A stretch of 64,000 nucleotides of DNA from Accumulibacter jenkinsii (GTDB lineage Bacteria > Pseudomonadota > Gammaproteobacteria > Burkholderiales > Rhodocyclaceae), in contig JAZKUF010000002.1 in assembly GCA_036625225.1 (NCBI GenBank), positions 868,001 through 932,000 of the forward strand. Reading direction: 5' to 3'. The translations under genes were made by a program, and so were the position numbers. Shown here piece by piece: positions 7,853 through 16,237 of the stretch. Under the pieces are notes generated by a model, which saw only the letters and a list, made by a program, of their open reading frames with translations, did no database searches and had not been told where the DNA came from. Each line of letters begins with the position of its first letter. Position 1 is the stretch's first letter.

Positions 7853-9166
7853 TTAAGGATGGGCTGAAGTCTGATTGTCCGGGAGGTCCTCAACGTCGAC
7901 CCGGGTCTTGCGGACGGTGCCGCGCACCGTTTCCTCGCGCTCGGTGGCCGTCTTGCCGATCTCGACTTCGCCAACGACCCGCGACGTCTTGCTGACCACG
8001 GGCTCTTCGGCCATCTCGCGAACTTCGATCGACTCTTCCTTGACAGCGGCAAAGTCGGCCTCGGTCGCCGGCCGGTTGACGGCCACGCGCTCGACGTTCA
8101 CATGCTCCTCGCGCAGCCGGACGGACTCCTCGACCGGCACTTCCGTGACGCGGGTAAAGACCCGGACGCCTCCACGAACGACCGTGCGCTTGCCAACCGT
8201 GAGTTCTTCCTCGACCTCGGGCAGCGTACGCGTGGCGCCCCCTTCCAGGCTGCCCGCGGGCGTGGTCGAGCCACCTGTCCAGCCTTCCTGGCGCCATTGC
8301 ACCGAGCGCTCGTCGATGTCGACGGCGCCGGCGGCATTGAGGATGTTTTCGGCCTCGTCCATCTCGGCGTCGTTGGCGGTCGTCACGGCAACGCCGCAGG
8401 AGCCGCGCCGGAACGCTTCCTGGTATCTCTCGGCGTAGGCCGAATGCTCGGAATCGTCGTCGCGGCCGCCAAAGAGGTTGTTGAAGAAGCGGGCAATCGC
8501 GCCTTCGTGGCGCGGGCTGTCGGCCGTCGCGCTGCTCTCGTGGGTCGCCGCCGCTACTGTGTCGCCCGTCATCGAAATCGCATGAGGCGGGAAACCTGCC
8601 GCCAGCAGATCCCTTCTCGCTTCCTCGGCAGCCGTCTGGGTGTCGAAAATTCCAACCAGTACTGAACTCATCATCTTCTCCTCAATATCCTCCATACGGA
8701 GGGTGGGTATGCCTTCCCTCATCGGGTCAGCGCCTGCAACCACGCCCGGCTCTTGCGCCGCAAGGCGTTGGATCGAAATGTCATGCCGGCGCAGGGTCAC
8801 CTGCTGTGGCTGGCGATGCGTGCCGTAGACGTGGGTGACGCGTACCTCTTCGACGAGCAGGAGGCGCTTTTCCGTCACCAGAAACTCCTCGACCACGGGG
8901 ATGATCAAAGTGTCGCCTTCCTGGCGAGGGCCTGGCATGTCGTTACTGTCCAGTTCTACGCCCACCGGCCTACGTTCGATTTCGACGCGCGTGTGGCGCA
9001 AGGGCTCATCCACGAGTTCCTGGCGGGTTTCGAGCCGCCGGGAAATCCGATAACCCCCCTGGTCTAGCTCACGCTTGTGAACGTGCAGCGACTCGTCGAT
9101 GACCGGAATCGTCCGGCCGGCCGCCGGTGGGGCGATCTCGTCTTCGCTGCCGGGAGGGGTCACCAT
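7853..9166 (-). CDS. DUF2382 / general-stress-protein-17M domain fusion protein
   Basis: A 437-residue protein with repeated domains. Residues about 15-150 and 300-430 are DUF2382 (YsnF/AvaK) repeats, rich in Glu/Arg/Val with phrases such as IPVVEEFLVTEKRL and LPEVEEELTVGKRTVV. Between them sits a GSP17M-like domain (SSVLVGIFDTQTAAEEARRDLLAAGF). Such proteins are linked to stress and PRC-barrel-type envelope functions, but no enzymatic role is known. The start at 9166 is chosen for the AGGAAAGGAAC ribosome site just before it. A longer open frame to 9592 only translates an intergenic tandem repeat. Inside the frame, two adjacent Met codons at 8674 and 8671 follow a second strong ribosome site (TGAGGAGAAG). 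The 273-residue C-terminal part may therefore also be made on its own. Confidence 0.75.
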   Translation of the reverse strand: MVTPPGSEDEIAPPAAGRTIPVIDESLHVHKRELDQGGYRISRRLETRQELVDEPLRHTRVEIERRPVGVELDSNDMPGPRQEGDTLIIPVVEEFLVTEKRLLLVEEVRVTHVYGTHRQPQQVTLRRHDISIQRLAAQEPGVVAGADPMREGIPTLRMEDIEEKMMSSVLVGIFDTQTAAEEARRDLLAAGFPPHAISMTGDTVAAATHESSATADSPRHEGAIARFFNNLFGGRDDDSEHSAYAERYQEAFRRGSCGVAVTTANDAEMDEAENILNAAGAVDIDERSVQWRQEGWTGGSTTPAGSLEGGATRTLPEVEEELTVGKRTVVRGGVRVFTRVTEVPVEESVRLREEHVNVERVAVNRPATEADFAAVKEESIEVREMAEEPVVSKTSRVVGEVEIGKTATEREETVRGTVRKTRVDVEDLPDNQTSAHP

Positions 9167-9441
9167 TTCAGTTCCTTTCCTGCCTCGCACCTGTAGAGCA
9201 CATGCGTCATGGGCAGTGAACCGAGCAAGAGACATGCCGCTGTACCGTTCCGAAAAGCACTCGACCACGCCTGGACGCTCATTGATCGACTGCCACCGGT
9301 TCCAAGGCCCTGGCGCGGACTGGATATCCGGTAGGGGGATGCCTGGAGCGCGCAGGTGTGCATTTTTGACCTGCCGCTTGTAGAAATTCCAGCCTGCGCT
9401 TCTCTTGACTTCGGCGGCCTGCCATCGCCTCAACAAATCAC

Positions 9442-9487
9442 CAAGCAGACAAGCAGACAAGCAGACAAGCAGACAAGCAGACAAGCA
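9442..9487. repeat. 8-bp tandem repeat (CAAGCAGA, about 5.8 copies)
   Basis: Five exact copies of CAAGCAGA and a sixth partial copy lie in the divergent promoter region between the DUF2382 gene (start 9166) and the PAS protein (start 9575). The number of 8-bp units can change by slippage, which would alter promoter spacing. The surrounding 9167-9574 holds no gene that I can support. Confidence 0.9.
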
Positions 9488-9574
9488 TAGAGAGCATGAA
9501 TGAGGTCGATTCGTGACTGCCATGTACCATAGTCCACATGGCTGAAGTGGTAAGCAGCGAACGAAGGAGAAGCC

Positions 9575-10486
9575 ATGACTGGGGGAAAGCAAAATGCGCT
9601 CGTCGGGGGATCAATATCGGCCACCGCGATGCGCCGGACACGGCCTGACCTGCGCGCAATTCAGATCGACCTCGCGCGGCAGAGCGAAGCGCGGCGCCAG
9701 GGTCAGACGGAAGCGGACGCCACCCGGGTCCGCTATCTCGACGGCTACCATCTAGCACCGGTCGGTCATTGCACGCTCTCGGAAAACGGGCTGATCCTCG
9801 ACGCCAACCTCACCACCGGCGCCCTGCTTGGCGTCAGCCGAGAAAAGCTCATCGAGCAGCCGATCTGCCGCTTCGTTTTCGGTGAGGATGAGGAAATCCA
9901 TCAGTTGTATCTGCGGACGATCTTCGAGACCCTGGCGCTGCAGGCATGCGAACTGCGGCTGGTCAAGGCGGACGGCACGGTATTCCGGAGCCGCCTGGAA
10001 GCCACCGCCGTGCAGGAGAGAAGTGGCGTTTCGCTTCGTCTGATTGCGCTCGGCGAGGTCTGCGAGCGCAGACCCACCGAAGCAGGCTGGCCGGCAAGTG
10101 GTGAGTCCCTGCAGGCGATCACCGACGATGCGATCGCGTGGCAGGCATGGTTCGATCCCGACGGCAAGTGTCGCTGGGTAAATCCCGCGGTGGAGCGAGT
10201 CAGCGGCTATTCGGTCGAGGAACTGCTGGCGATACCCGACTTCCTCTTTGCCCTGATTGCGGAGGAAGACCGCCCCATTTTCCTGATGTGGCTGCAGGGC
10301 GCGGTGCACGGCGGACACGAGGACAAGATCGCGTTTCGTTCGCTGCACAAGAATGGCGCCAAAGGCTGGTGCCGTCTTTCCTGGCAACCTGCCTACGACG
10401 CACAGGGCAAGCTCCTCGGCATGCGCGTCAGCGGACGAGACCTCAGCGAGCGCAAACAGGCCGAGCGGCAAGCTGCCAGGAGTTGA
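9575..10486 (+). CDS. Protein with two PAS domains and no output domain
   Basis: A 303-residue soluble sensor-like protein. A basic N-terminal segment (about 1-50) precedes a first PAS domain (about 52-165, beginning YHLAPVGHCTLSENGLI). A second PAS/PAC pair follows (about 180-300, WFDPDGKCRWVNPAVERVSGY to GMRVSGRDLSERKQAER). The protein stops exactly where a histidine kinase, GGDEF or other transmitter domain would normally begin (ERKQAERQAARS then stop). It is either a genuine PAS-only partner protein or the remnant of a longer sensor whose 3' part is gone; no such remnant is visible in the 294 bp that follow. The start ATG has a GAAGGAGAAGCC ribosome site. Confidence 0.7.
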   Translation: MTGGKQNALVGGSISATAMRRTRPDLRAIQIDLARQSEARRQGQTEADATRVRYLDGYHLAPVGHCTLSENGLILDANLTTGALLGVSREKLIEQPICRFVFGEDEEIHQLYLRTIFETLALQACELRLVKADGTVFRSRLEATAVQERSGVSLRLIALGEVCERRPTEAGWPASGESLQAITDDAIAWQAWFDPDGKCRWVNPAVERVSGYSVEELLAIPDFLFALIAEEDRPIFLMWLQGAVHGGHEDKIAFRSLHKNGAKGWCRLSWQPAYDAQGKLLGMRVSGRDLSERKQAERQAARS

Positions 10487-10552
10487 AGCCCCGGGAAGCA
10501 CGGCGAGCATGGCCTGCTCCGTGCCTGGTCGGTGTCGAAAGCCTGTCCGACC

Positions 10553-10578
10553 GGGTTGTCATAGCCCCCCGACAATCC
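10553..10578 (+). terminator. Possible hairpin after the PAS gene
   Basis: An 8-bp stem with one G-T pair (GGGTTGTC / GACAATCC) and a 10-nt loop lies 67 nt past the stop. There is no T run. The rest of 10487-10780 shows no gene. Confidence 0.25.
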
Positions 10579-10780
10579 CGGCCCGGCACTCCCCGCCCCA
10601 CTCCCGCAGCGCCTGCGGCACCCCTCAGTGGCCCCTGCGGCGCTGACCGAAACGCTTCGCTGGCCTCCAGAAGCCATACAAAGCTTCTATCGGCCAGGGC
10701 TTGTTCCTGCTTGACTGAGAGGGCGATCGCCGCAGATACTTCGTAGCGCGTTGCGTTTCCGTTCTTTTCGAGGGAGTCCA

Positions 10781-11617
10781 ATGCTTTCTCACCAATGCCT
10801 GTTCTGCGACCACGAAAACCCGCCTGATGCCCGATTCTGCAACGATTGTGGTTCACCCGTGGACATGCAGGCGTGCAATGCCTGTGGCGCGATCAACAAA
10901 CGCACCAGCAGCCACTGCTACAAGTGTGGCAGCGCGCTGACCCCAAGCGTCGCCCCTGATTTCGGCTTGGCGAATGCCGATACGAGCGTCGACGCAGCGG
11001 CGCCACTGGCGACCATGGCGACGCAGGGTCAGAGCGCCTGGATGCTGAACGATCTCGTGATCGAGGACGGGCGGCTCGCGATACCCGAGTCGGCGGCGAA
11101 CCTGCTTGGCGCCCATTCGGGCGTGCGACACGAAGTGATGGTGGCCGCCACGACCGAACCGGCGCTCGCCACGTCGGCGGACCTGGCTCGGGCGCCGAGC
11201 GGGTCGGCGACAGCGACCTGGTATCCCTCCGGACGCATCACGGCCGATGAGGTCCCGCGGATGAAGGGTTCACGACGCGTCTGGCTGTTCGCCTCGGCCT
11301 GCCTGCTGGTCGCTGCGCTCGCCGTCCTCGCCTATCAATTCGACAGCCGCCGCGAACAAGCGGCCGGTCGGCAAGACACCGGCCCGAGCGTCAGCGCCAC
11401 CCCCGACCCGCTTGTGCACCCCGTTGCATCATCAAAAGCGCTGGCGGCGCTGGGCGCGACCGGCCAGGCACCCCCCGTCAACGGGCGCGGCGACGCAGCC
11501 GGCGAGCGCTCGCCGGCGAACGGCGGCGATGCCACGGGCGGGAACAATGCGGACTGCCCGGCACCGGTCGTCGCGCTCGGGCTGTGCAGCGAGATCAAAC
11601 CAGGAGGAAGAAAATAG
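10781..11617 (+). CDS. Double zinc-ribbon membrane protein
   Basis: A 278-residue protein of unrecognised function. The N-terminus carries two zinc-ribbon units with cysteines at 6, 9, 20, 23 and 32, 35, 46, 49 (four CxxC knuckles). A linker is followed by one transmembrane helix (VWLFASACLLVAALAVLAY, roughly residues 166-185), then a Pro/Ala/Gly-rich tail that should face the periplasm. The tail ends in CPAPVVALGLCSEI, and the next protein ends in a very similar CPQQQRLLGLCK. The start is set by GAGGGAG six bases before the ATG. The stop is followed one base later by the ATG of the TAXI protein, so the two are translationally coupled and probably work together. Confidence 0.75.
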   Translation: MLSHQCLFCDHENPPDARFCNDCGSPVDMQACNACGAINKRTSSHCYKCGSALTPSVAPDFGLANADTSVDAAAPLATMATQGQSAWMLNDLVIEDGRLAIPESAANLLGAHSGVRHEVMVAATTEPALATSADLARAPSGSATATWYPSGRITADEVPRMKGSRRVWLFASACLLVAALAVLAYQFDSRREQAAGRQDTGPSVSATPDPLVHPVASSKALAALGATGQAPPVNGRGDAAGERSPANGGDATGGNNADCPAPVVALGLCSEIKPGGRK

Positions 11618-11618
11618 C

Positions 11619-12674
11619 ATGCGCAGAGGATTCGCCTTGATGGCCCTGGTCGCGCTACTGGCGGGGGGCTCTGCGGCTGCGGCCGACGCCGATGACGACG
11701 CGTACAAAATCGTCACCGCTTCCGAACGGGGGACGTATATCAAGATTGGTCACGATCTCGGCCAGTTTGTCGCGCCTGCCGCCAACATCAAGCTGGTGAC
11801 GCTTCCTTCGGCCGGCTCGTCGGAGAATGTTCGCCGTCTGCGCCACGAGCGGCAGGTCAAACTCGCGCTCGTCCAGTCGGACGTCTATCAGGCTTTCCTC
11901 GACCTCGCGGCGAGCGGCAACGCGGAAGCCGGCCGCTTGATCCGGCCGCTGCGGGTGATCGTGCCGCTTTACAACGAGGAGATCTATTTCATCGTGCGGG
12001 CCAACTCGCCGCTCAATTACGTACACGAGATCAAGGGCGCAAGGATCAACGCCGGCGAACTCGGCAGCGGTACGGCGCTGACCTCGGCGACCCTCTACCG
12101 CCTGATGTTCGGTGAGGCGATTCCCGAGGCCGGCACCACCTTTTTCTCGAACGAGGACGCCCTGGTCAGACTGACCACCGAGCAGACGGTCGACGTCGTC
12201 GCCGTCGTCGCCGGGCAACCCGCCAAGCTGCTGACCGAAATGAAGCCCGAAGCGCGCCAGCACATCAAGCTGCTGAAGTTCGACCCTCGCCATCCGGCGA
12301 GCCAGGCGGCGCTGAAGACCTATTTTCCGGCCCTCGTACGCACCAGCAGCTACCCGAATCTGCTGAAGGAAGACCTTCCGGGTCTCGCGGTCAAGGCGTT
12401 TCTCGTCACCTACGACTTTCGCGGCGCCAGTACCACCGACAGCCTGCGGCGGTTTGCCCAGTCCTTGTGCCGGAATTTTCCCGTCCTCCAGGAGAAAGGG
12501 CATCCGAAGTGGCGGGAGGTCGATCTGACCCTGCCCGAACTCGGTCGCGGATGGTTCTATTACCCGACGACCGCGAGCGAACTGCGCCAATGCCGCCCCG
12601 GTGCTACCCAGGTCGCCGCGCAGCCGGCCCGCAGCTGCCCGCAGCAGCAACGACTGCTGGGGCTGTGCAAGTAG
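11619..12674 (+). CDS. TAXI-family TRAP-type solute-binding protein
   Basis: A 351-residue periplasmic binding protein of the TAXI (TRAP-associated extracytoplasmic immunogenic) family. It has a signal peptide at residues 1 to about 22. Family features include YKIVTASERGTYIKIGHDLGQ near the N-terminus and GELGSGTALTSATLYRLM in the middle. TAXI proteins bind small organic anions such as glutamate for DctQM-type permeases, but no TRAP permease lies nearby. It may therefore serve as a sensor or work with a distant permease. An AGGAGGAAG ribosome site inside the previous gene's end sets the start. The C-terminal RSCPQQQRLLGLCK resembles the tail of the preceding zinc-ribbon protein. Confidence 0.82.
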   Translation: MRRGFALMALVALLAGGSAAAADADDDAYKIVTASERGTYIKIGHDLGQFVAPAANIKLVTLPSAGSSENVRRLRHERQVKLALVQSDVYQAFLDLAASGNAEAGRLIRPLRVIVPLYNEEIYFIVRANSPLNYVHEIKGARINAGELGSGTALTSATLYRLMFGEAIPEAGTTFFSNEDALVRLTTEQTVDVVAVVAGQPAKLLTEMKPEARQHIKLLKFDPRHPASQAALKTYFPALVRTSSYPNLLKEDLPGLAVKAFLVTYDFRGASTTDSLRRFAQSLCRNFPVLQEKGHPKWREVDLTLPELGRGWFYYPTTASELRQCRPGATQVAAQPARSCPQQQRLLGLCK

Positions 12675-12696
12675 CTCAACCCTGCCCCACCCCGCC

Positions 12697-13215
12697 CTAC
12701 CTCACCCTACCCCGCCACACCGCCGTCAGAATCCCGCGCAGGATATCGATCGGCGGCGGCGGACAACCGGCAATCGTGAGATCGACCGGAATCACATTCG
12801 CGACCCGGCCGCAGCTCGCGTAGCTCTCGCCGAAAATGCCGCCGTCGCCGGCGCAGTCGCCGACCGCCACCACCAGCCTCGGCTCCGGCGTCGCCTCCCA
12901 GGTGCGGCGCAAAGCCGGTTCCATGTGCCGCGAGACCGGTCCGGTAACGAGCAGCAGGTCGGCGTGGCGGGGGCTCGCGACGAAGCGGATGCCGAGGCCT
13001 TCGAGGTTGTAATAGGGGTTGTTGAGGGCGTTGATTTCGAGTTCGCAGCCGTTGCACGAACCAGCGTCGACCTCGCGAATCGCCAGCGCCTGGCCGAGGA
13101 TCGAGAGCAGCTCGAGCTGGATGCGCTGGCCTTCGACAGCGAGTGCAGCGCTCGTCTCGGGTGCCGGCTCGCTGCGGAGGCCGTGGCGGGTGATCTGTCG
13201 GAGGATGCGCCACAT
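12697..13215 (-). CDS. Hydrogenase-4-like small subunit (HyfI/NuoB-type [4Fe-4S] protein)
   Basis: A 172-residue electron-transfer subunit equivalent to HyfI/HycG and to NuoB of complex I. All four ligands of the proximal [4Fe-4S] cluster are visible: SCNGCE, GDCAGDGG and AGCPPPP. It is the last gene of a six-gene operon, and its ATG overlaps the stop of the large-subunit gene (ATGA). A longer reading frame to 13380 is only a shadow of that gene. The cluster is intact although the partner large subunit has lost its nickel site, so electrons can still pass to some other acceptor. The last residues are encoded by a C-rich low-complexity tract (12680-12720). Confidence 0.88.
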   Translation of the reverse strand: MWRILRQITRHGLRSEPAPETSAALAVEGQRIQLELLSILGQALAIREVDAGSCNGCELEINALNNPYYNLEGLGIRFVASPRHADLLLVTGPVSRHMEPALRRTWEATPEPRLVVAVGDCAGDGGIFGESYASCGRVANVIPVDLTIAGCPPPPIDILRGILTAVWRGRVR

Positions 13216-14777
13216 CAGAGGTCGTGTCCCGCGTAGCTGAGGTTGAACGATTTGTTGATCAGCGGAAAGTCGGGAACGATGTTGCCGATCACCGCGTGCT
13301 CGAGCACCGGCCAGTTCTGCCACGAAGGGTCGTGAACATGACAGCGGCGGATCGCGTTGCCCCCCGCCTCGCCGTCCCATTCGAGCGCGATGAAGACTTC
13401 GCCCCGCCAGCCCTCGACCCAGCCAGCACCGAAGCCCGCTTTCGCCGGCAGCGCCAGCGCAACGGAGGTCTCGCCTTCGCCGAGTTGGGAAAGCAGCAGG
13501 CGCAGCAGGCGCAACGATTCGTCGATCTCGTCGAAGCGGACCGCAACCCTTGCGGCGACGTCGCCATTGCGCTGCGTCGCGATCCTGACCCCGAGCCGGT
13601 CATAGGGCGGCCAGGGGTGATCGCAGCGCAGATCGGTGGCCTGCCCGCTGGCACGACCGGCAAGACCGGTGAGGCCGAGGCGAGCGGCGAGCTCCGGTGT
13701 CACCCGGCCGGTGTTCATGAAGCGATCCTGCAGGCCGGCATGCTCCTCATACACCCGCCGCAGTTCGTGCACTTCACGTTCGATGACGTCGCACTGACCT
13801 GCGAGGCGGTCGACGGTCGCCCGATCGATGTCCGCCGCGACGCCGCCGGGGACGATGCAGTCCATCATCAGGCGATGGCCGAAAGCCTCCCTGGCGAGCC
13901 GCAGCCAGTCTTCCCTGAGGCGCGAGAACTGGGCGAGTCCGAAGGCAAAAGCAGCATCGTTGCCGAGCGCGCCGAGGTCGCCCAAGTGGTTGGCGACGCG
14001 CTCGCGTTCGAGCAGCACGGCGCGCAGCGAGGCAGCGCGATCGGAAATCCGGCAGTTCCCGAGCGACTCGATCGCCATGCACCAGGCCCAGGCGCAGGCC
14101 ACTGTCGAGTCGCCCGAAACCCGACCGGCGAGGCGATGCGCGGTGAGTGGCGGCAGCTCGGTGAAGCGCTTTTCGATCCCCTTGTGCTTGTAGCCCAGGC
14201 GTTGCTCGAGACGCAGGACCTTCTCGCCAACGACCGAAAAACGGAAGTGTCCCGGTTCGATGATCCCCGCGTGCACCGGGCCGACCGGGATTTCATGCAC
14301 ACCGTCGCCTTCGACGCGAACGAAGGCGTAATCGGCGACCTCTCTCGCCACCCCTGAACCCTCGCCCGCTGCCCCGCGACGCAAGGGAAAATAGCCCGCC
14401 GGCCAGGCGCCGTGATCGAGCCACGGCCGTCGGTCAACAGCGCCGTCGGCGGTGACGCCAACGAGATCGGCAGCGGCCCGCTGCATGCGCGCCGCACAGG
14501 GAAAAAGCGGCGCGAGATCAGGATAACTTGCGCTGCGCTCACCGAGCGGCAGATCGACCCAGAGCAGACCTTCGCGAACGACATACGCTGCCGAGACGAC
14601 CAGACTGCCGGCGGCGCCGTGTGTCCGGTCCGAGGCCCAGAGCGCGAGCAGTCGCCCACCCTGCTCGAAAACGCCGCGCGCGAGCCCCCGCCAGGTTTCC
14701 GAACGCAGCGTCGTGCGCCAGATTGCCAGCGGCGCTGGCAATCGTTCGCAGTCGAGGCGGGTTCCGGCAAAGAACAT
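13215..14777 (-). CDS. Hydrogenase-4-like large subunit without Ni-Fe ligands (Ehr-type, HyfG/NuoCD-like)
   Basis: A 520-residue fusion of an N-terminal NuoC-like domain (about 1-140) and a NuoD/HycE-like domain. In true group 4 hydrogenases the NiFe centre is held by RVCGIC and DPCxxC. Here the first motif reads RVSGDS (Ser 221 and 224) and the second DPSWQN (Ser 485, Asn 488), so all four cysteines are gone. This subunit cannot bind a NiFe site and is not a hydrogenase. Similar complexes lacking the motifs have been called energy-converting hydrogenase-related (Ehr). The rest is well preserved (LGYKHKGIEKRF, ERERVANHLGDLGAL), which argues for a functional protein under selection rather than decay. 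Its redox partner is unknown. Confidence 0.85.
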   Translation of the reverse strand: MFFAGTRLDCERLPAPLAIWRTTLRSETWRGLARGVFEQGGRLLALWASDRTHGAAGSLVVSAAYVVREGLLWVDLPLGERSASYPDLAPLFPCAARMQRAAADLVGVTADGAVDRRPWLDHGAWPAGYFPLRRGAAGEGSGVAREVADYAFVRVEGDGVHEIPVGPVHAGIIEPGHFRFSVVGEKVLRLEQRLGYKHKGIEKRFTELPPLTAHRLAGRVSGDSTVACAWAWCMAIESLGNCRISDRAASLRAVLLERERVANHLGDLGALGNDAAFAFGLAQFSRLREDWLRLAREAFGHRLMMDCIVPGGVAADIDRATVDRLAGQCDVIEREVHELRRVYEEHAGLQDRFMNTGRVTPELAARLGLTGLAGRASGQATDLRCDHPWPPYDRLGVRIATQRNGDVAARVAVRFDEIDESLRLLRLLLSQLGEGETSVALALPAKAGFGAGWVEGWRGEVFIALEWDGEAGGNAIRRCHVHDPSWQNWPVLEHAVIGNIVPDFPLINKSFNLSYAGHDL

Positions 14778-14781
14778 CGCG

Positions 14782-16203
14782 CTAACCTCCGATCATCTGC
14801 GATGCCTGGCGATACCAGGCGTCGAGATAGGGCGGGATGTAGAGACCGAGCATCAGGCCAAGGCCGAGGTGGGCAAAGACCGGGACCAGCGCCGGTGGAT
14901 GCGGCAGCGGCTTGACCGAGGTGTCGCCGAAGACCATCGGCTGCACGCGGCTGAAAACCGACGCGAAAGCGACGCCGAGCGCCAGCAACAGGAAGGGCGT
15001 CGCCCACGGTTGCTCGCGCATGGCGGTGGTGAGTATCAGGAATTCGCTGGCGAAAACGCCGAAAGGCGGCATGCCGAGGATCGCCAGCGAGCCGAGCATC
15101 AGGCCCCAGCCGACCGTCGGGCTGACCTTGATCAGGCCGCGGATGTCGGCCATGTTCTGCGTCCCGGCCTTCTGCGTTGCGTGGCCGACGGCAAAGAAGA
15201 TGCCTGACTTGATCAGCGAATGCACGGTCATGTGCAGCAGGCCGGCATAGTTGGCAATCGGCCCGCCGATGCCGAAAGCGAAGGTGATGAGCCCCATGTG
15301 TTCGATCGAGGAATAGGCGAACATGCGCTTGACGTCCTTCTGCCGCGACAGGAAGAAGGCCGCGACGACCACTGACAGCAGGCCGAAAGCCATCATCAGC
15401 TGGCCGGCGAGGGGGCTCTGCAGGGCGCCGTCGGTCAGCACCTTGCAGCGCAACAAGGCATACACGGCGACGTTCAGCAAGAGGCCCGAGAGCACCGCCG
15501 ACACCGGCGTCGGCCCTTCGGCGTGGGCATCGGGCAGCCAGTTGTGCATCGGCACCAGGCCGACCTTGGTGCCATAGCCGATGAACAGGAAAGCGAAAGC
15601 GAGCGTGATGATGGTCGGGTCGAGCCGCGCCTTGACCGCATCGAGATTGGTCCACAACAGGGCACCGCCGTCGATGCCGATCACCTTTTCCGCAGCCATG
15701 TAGAGCAGAACGGTCCCGAACAGCGCCTGGGCGATGCCGACGCCGCAGAGGATGAAGTATTTCCATGCCGCTTCGAGGCTCGCCGGCGTCCGGTAGACGC
15801 TGACCAGGAGGACGGTGGTCAGCGTCGCCGCTTCCATCGCCACCCACAGGATGCCGAGGTTGTTGGTGGTCAATGCGACCAGCATGGTGAAGCTGAACAG
15901 CTGATACATGCTGTGGTAGAGACGCAGGCGATTCGGCGTCATCTTGCCGTGATCGCGTTCGACGCGCATGTAGGGCCGCGAGAAGATGGCCGTGGTGAGG
16001 CCGACGAAAGCCGTCAGGGTGACCAGGAAGACGTTCAGCGGATCGATGTAGAACTCACGGTGCCAGGCGAAGAGCGGCCCGGCCGAGATCACCTCGGCGG
16101 TCAACAGACAGGTGGCAACGAAGGTCGCGAGGCTGAAGGCGACATTGACTTCGCGCGCGCTGTCGCGCTGCCCGGTGAAGGCGAGGACAAGGCTGCCGAG
16201 CAA
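14782..16203 (-). CDS. HyfF-like proton-pumping membrane subunit
   Basis: A 473-residue, about 14-helix antiporter-like subunit of the NuoL/M/N and Mrp family, presumed to translocate H+ or Na+ in the membrane arm. A conserved glutamate helix (NNLGILWVAMEAATLTTVLLV) and the GTKVGLVPMHNWLPDAHAEGP loop are typical of HyfF. The frame stays open 11 codons beyond the TTG at 16203 to a CTG at 16236, one base after the hyfE stop. That upstream segment (LNTLFFVIGIP) looks like the true first helix, so a CTG start is likely. It lies between the hyfE- and hyfG-like genes. Confidence 0.87.
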   Translation of the reverse strand: MLGSLVLAFTGQRDSAREVNVAFSLATFVATCLLTAEVISAGPLFAWHREFYIDPLNVFLVTLTAFVGLTTAIFSRPYMRVERDHGKMTPNRLRLYHSMYQLFSFTMLVALTTNNLGILWVAMEAATLTTVLLVSVYRTPASLEAAWKYFILCGVGIAQALFGTVLLYMAAEKVIGIDGGALLWTNLDAVKARLDPTIITLAFAFLFIGYGTKVGLVPMHNWLPDAHAEGPTPVSAVLSGLLLNVAVYALLRCKVLTDGALQSPLAGQLMMAFGLLSVVVAAFFLSRQKDVKRMFAYSSIEHMGLITFAFGIGGPIANYAGLLHMTVHSLIKSGIFFAVGHATQKAGTQNMADIRGLIKVSPTVGWGLMLGSLAILGMPPFGVFASEFLILTTAMREQPWATPFLLLALGVAFASVFSRVQPMVFGDTSVKPLPHPPALVPVFAHLGLGLMLGLYIPPYLDAWYRQASQMIGG

Positions 16204-16237
16204 GGGAATGCCGATGACGAAGAAGAGCGTATTCAGG

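Noticed and set aside
9442..9487. CRISPR array
   Set aside because: The 8-bp units are contiguous with no spacers and no cas genes occur; the same is true of the 10-bp repeat at 50671.
9167..9592. N-terminal extension of the DUF2382 protein
   Set aside because: The extra residues (repeated CLSACLLVCL) come from reading the 8-bp repeat, and a good ribosome site exists at 9166.
13215..14777. Functional NiFe hydrogenase-4
   Set aside because: All four metal-binding cysteines of the large subunit are replaced, so hydrogen chemistry at a NiFe centre is not possible.
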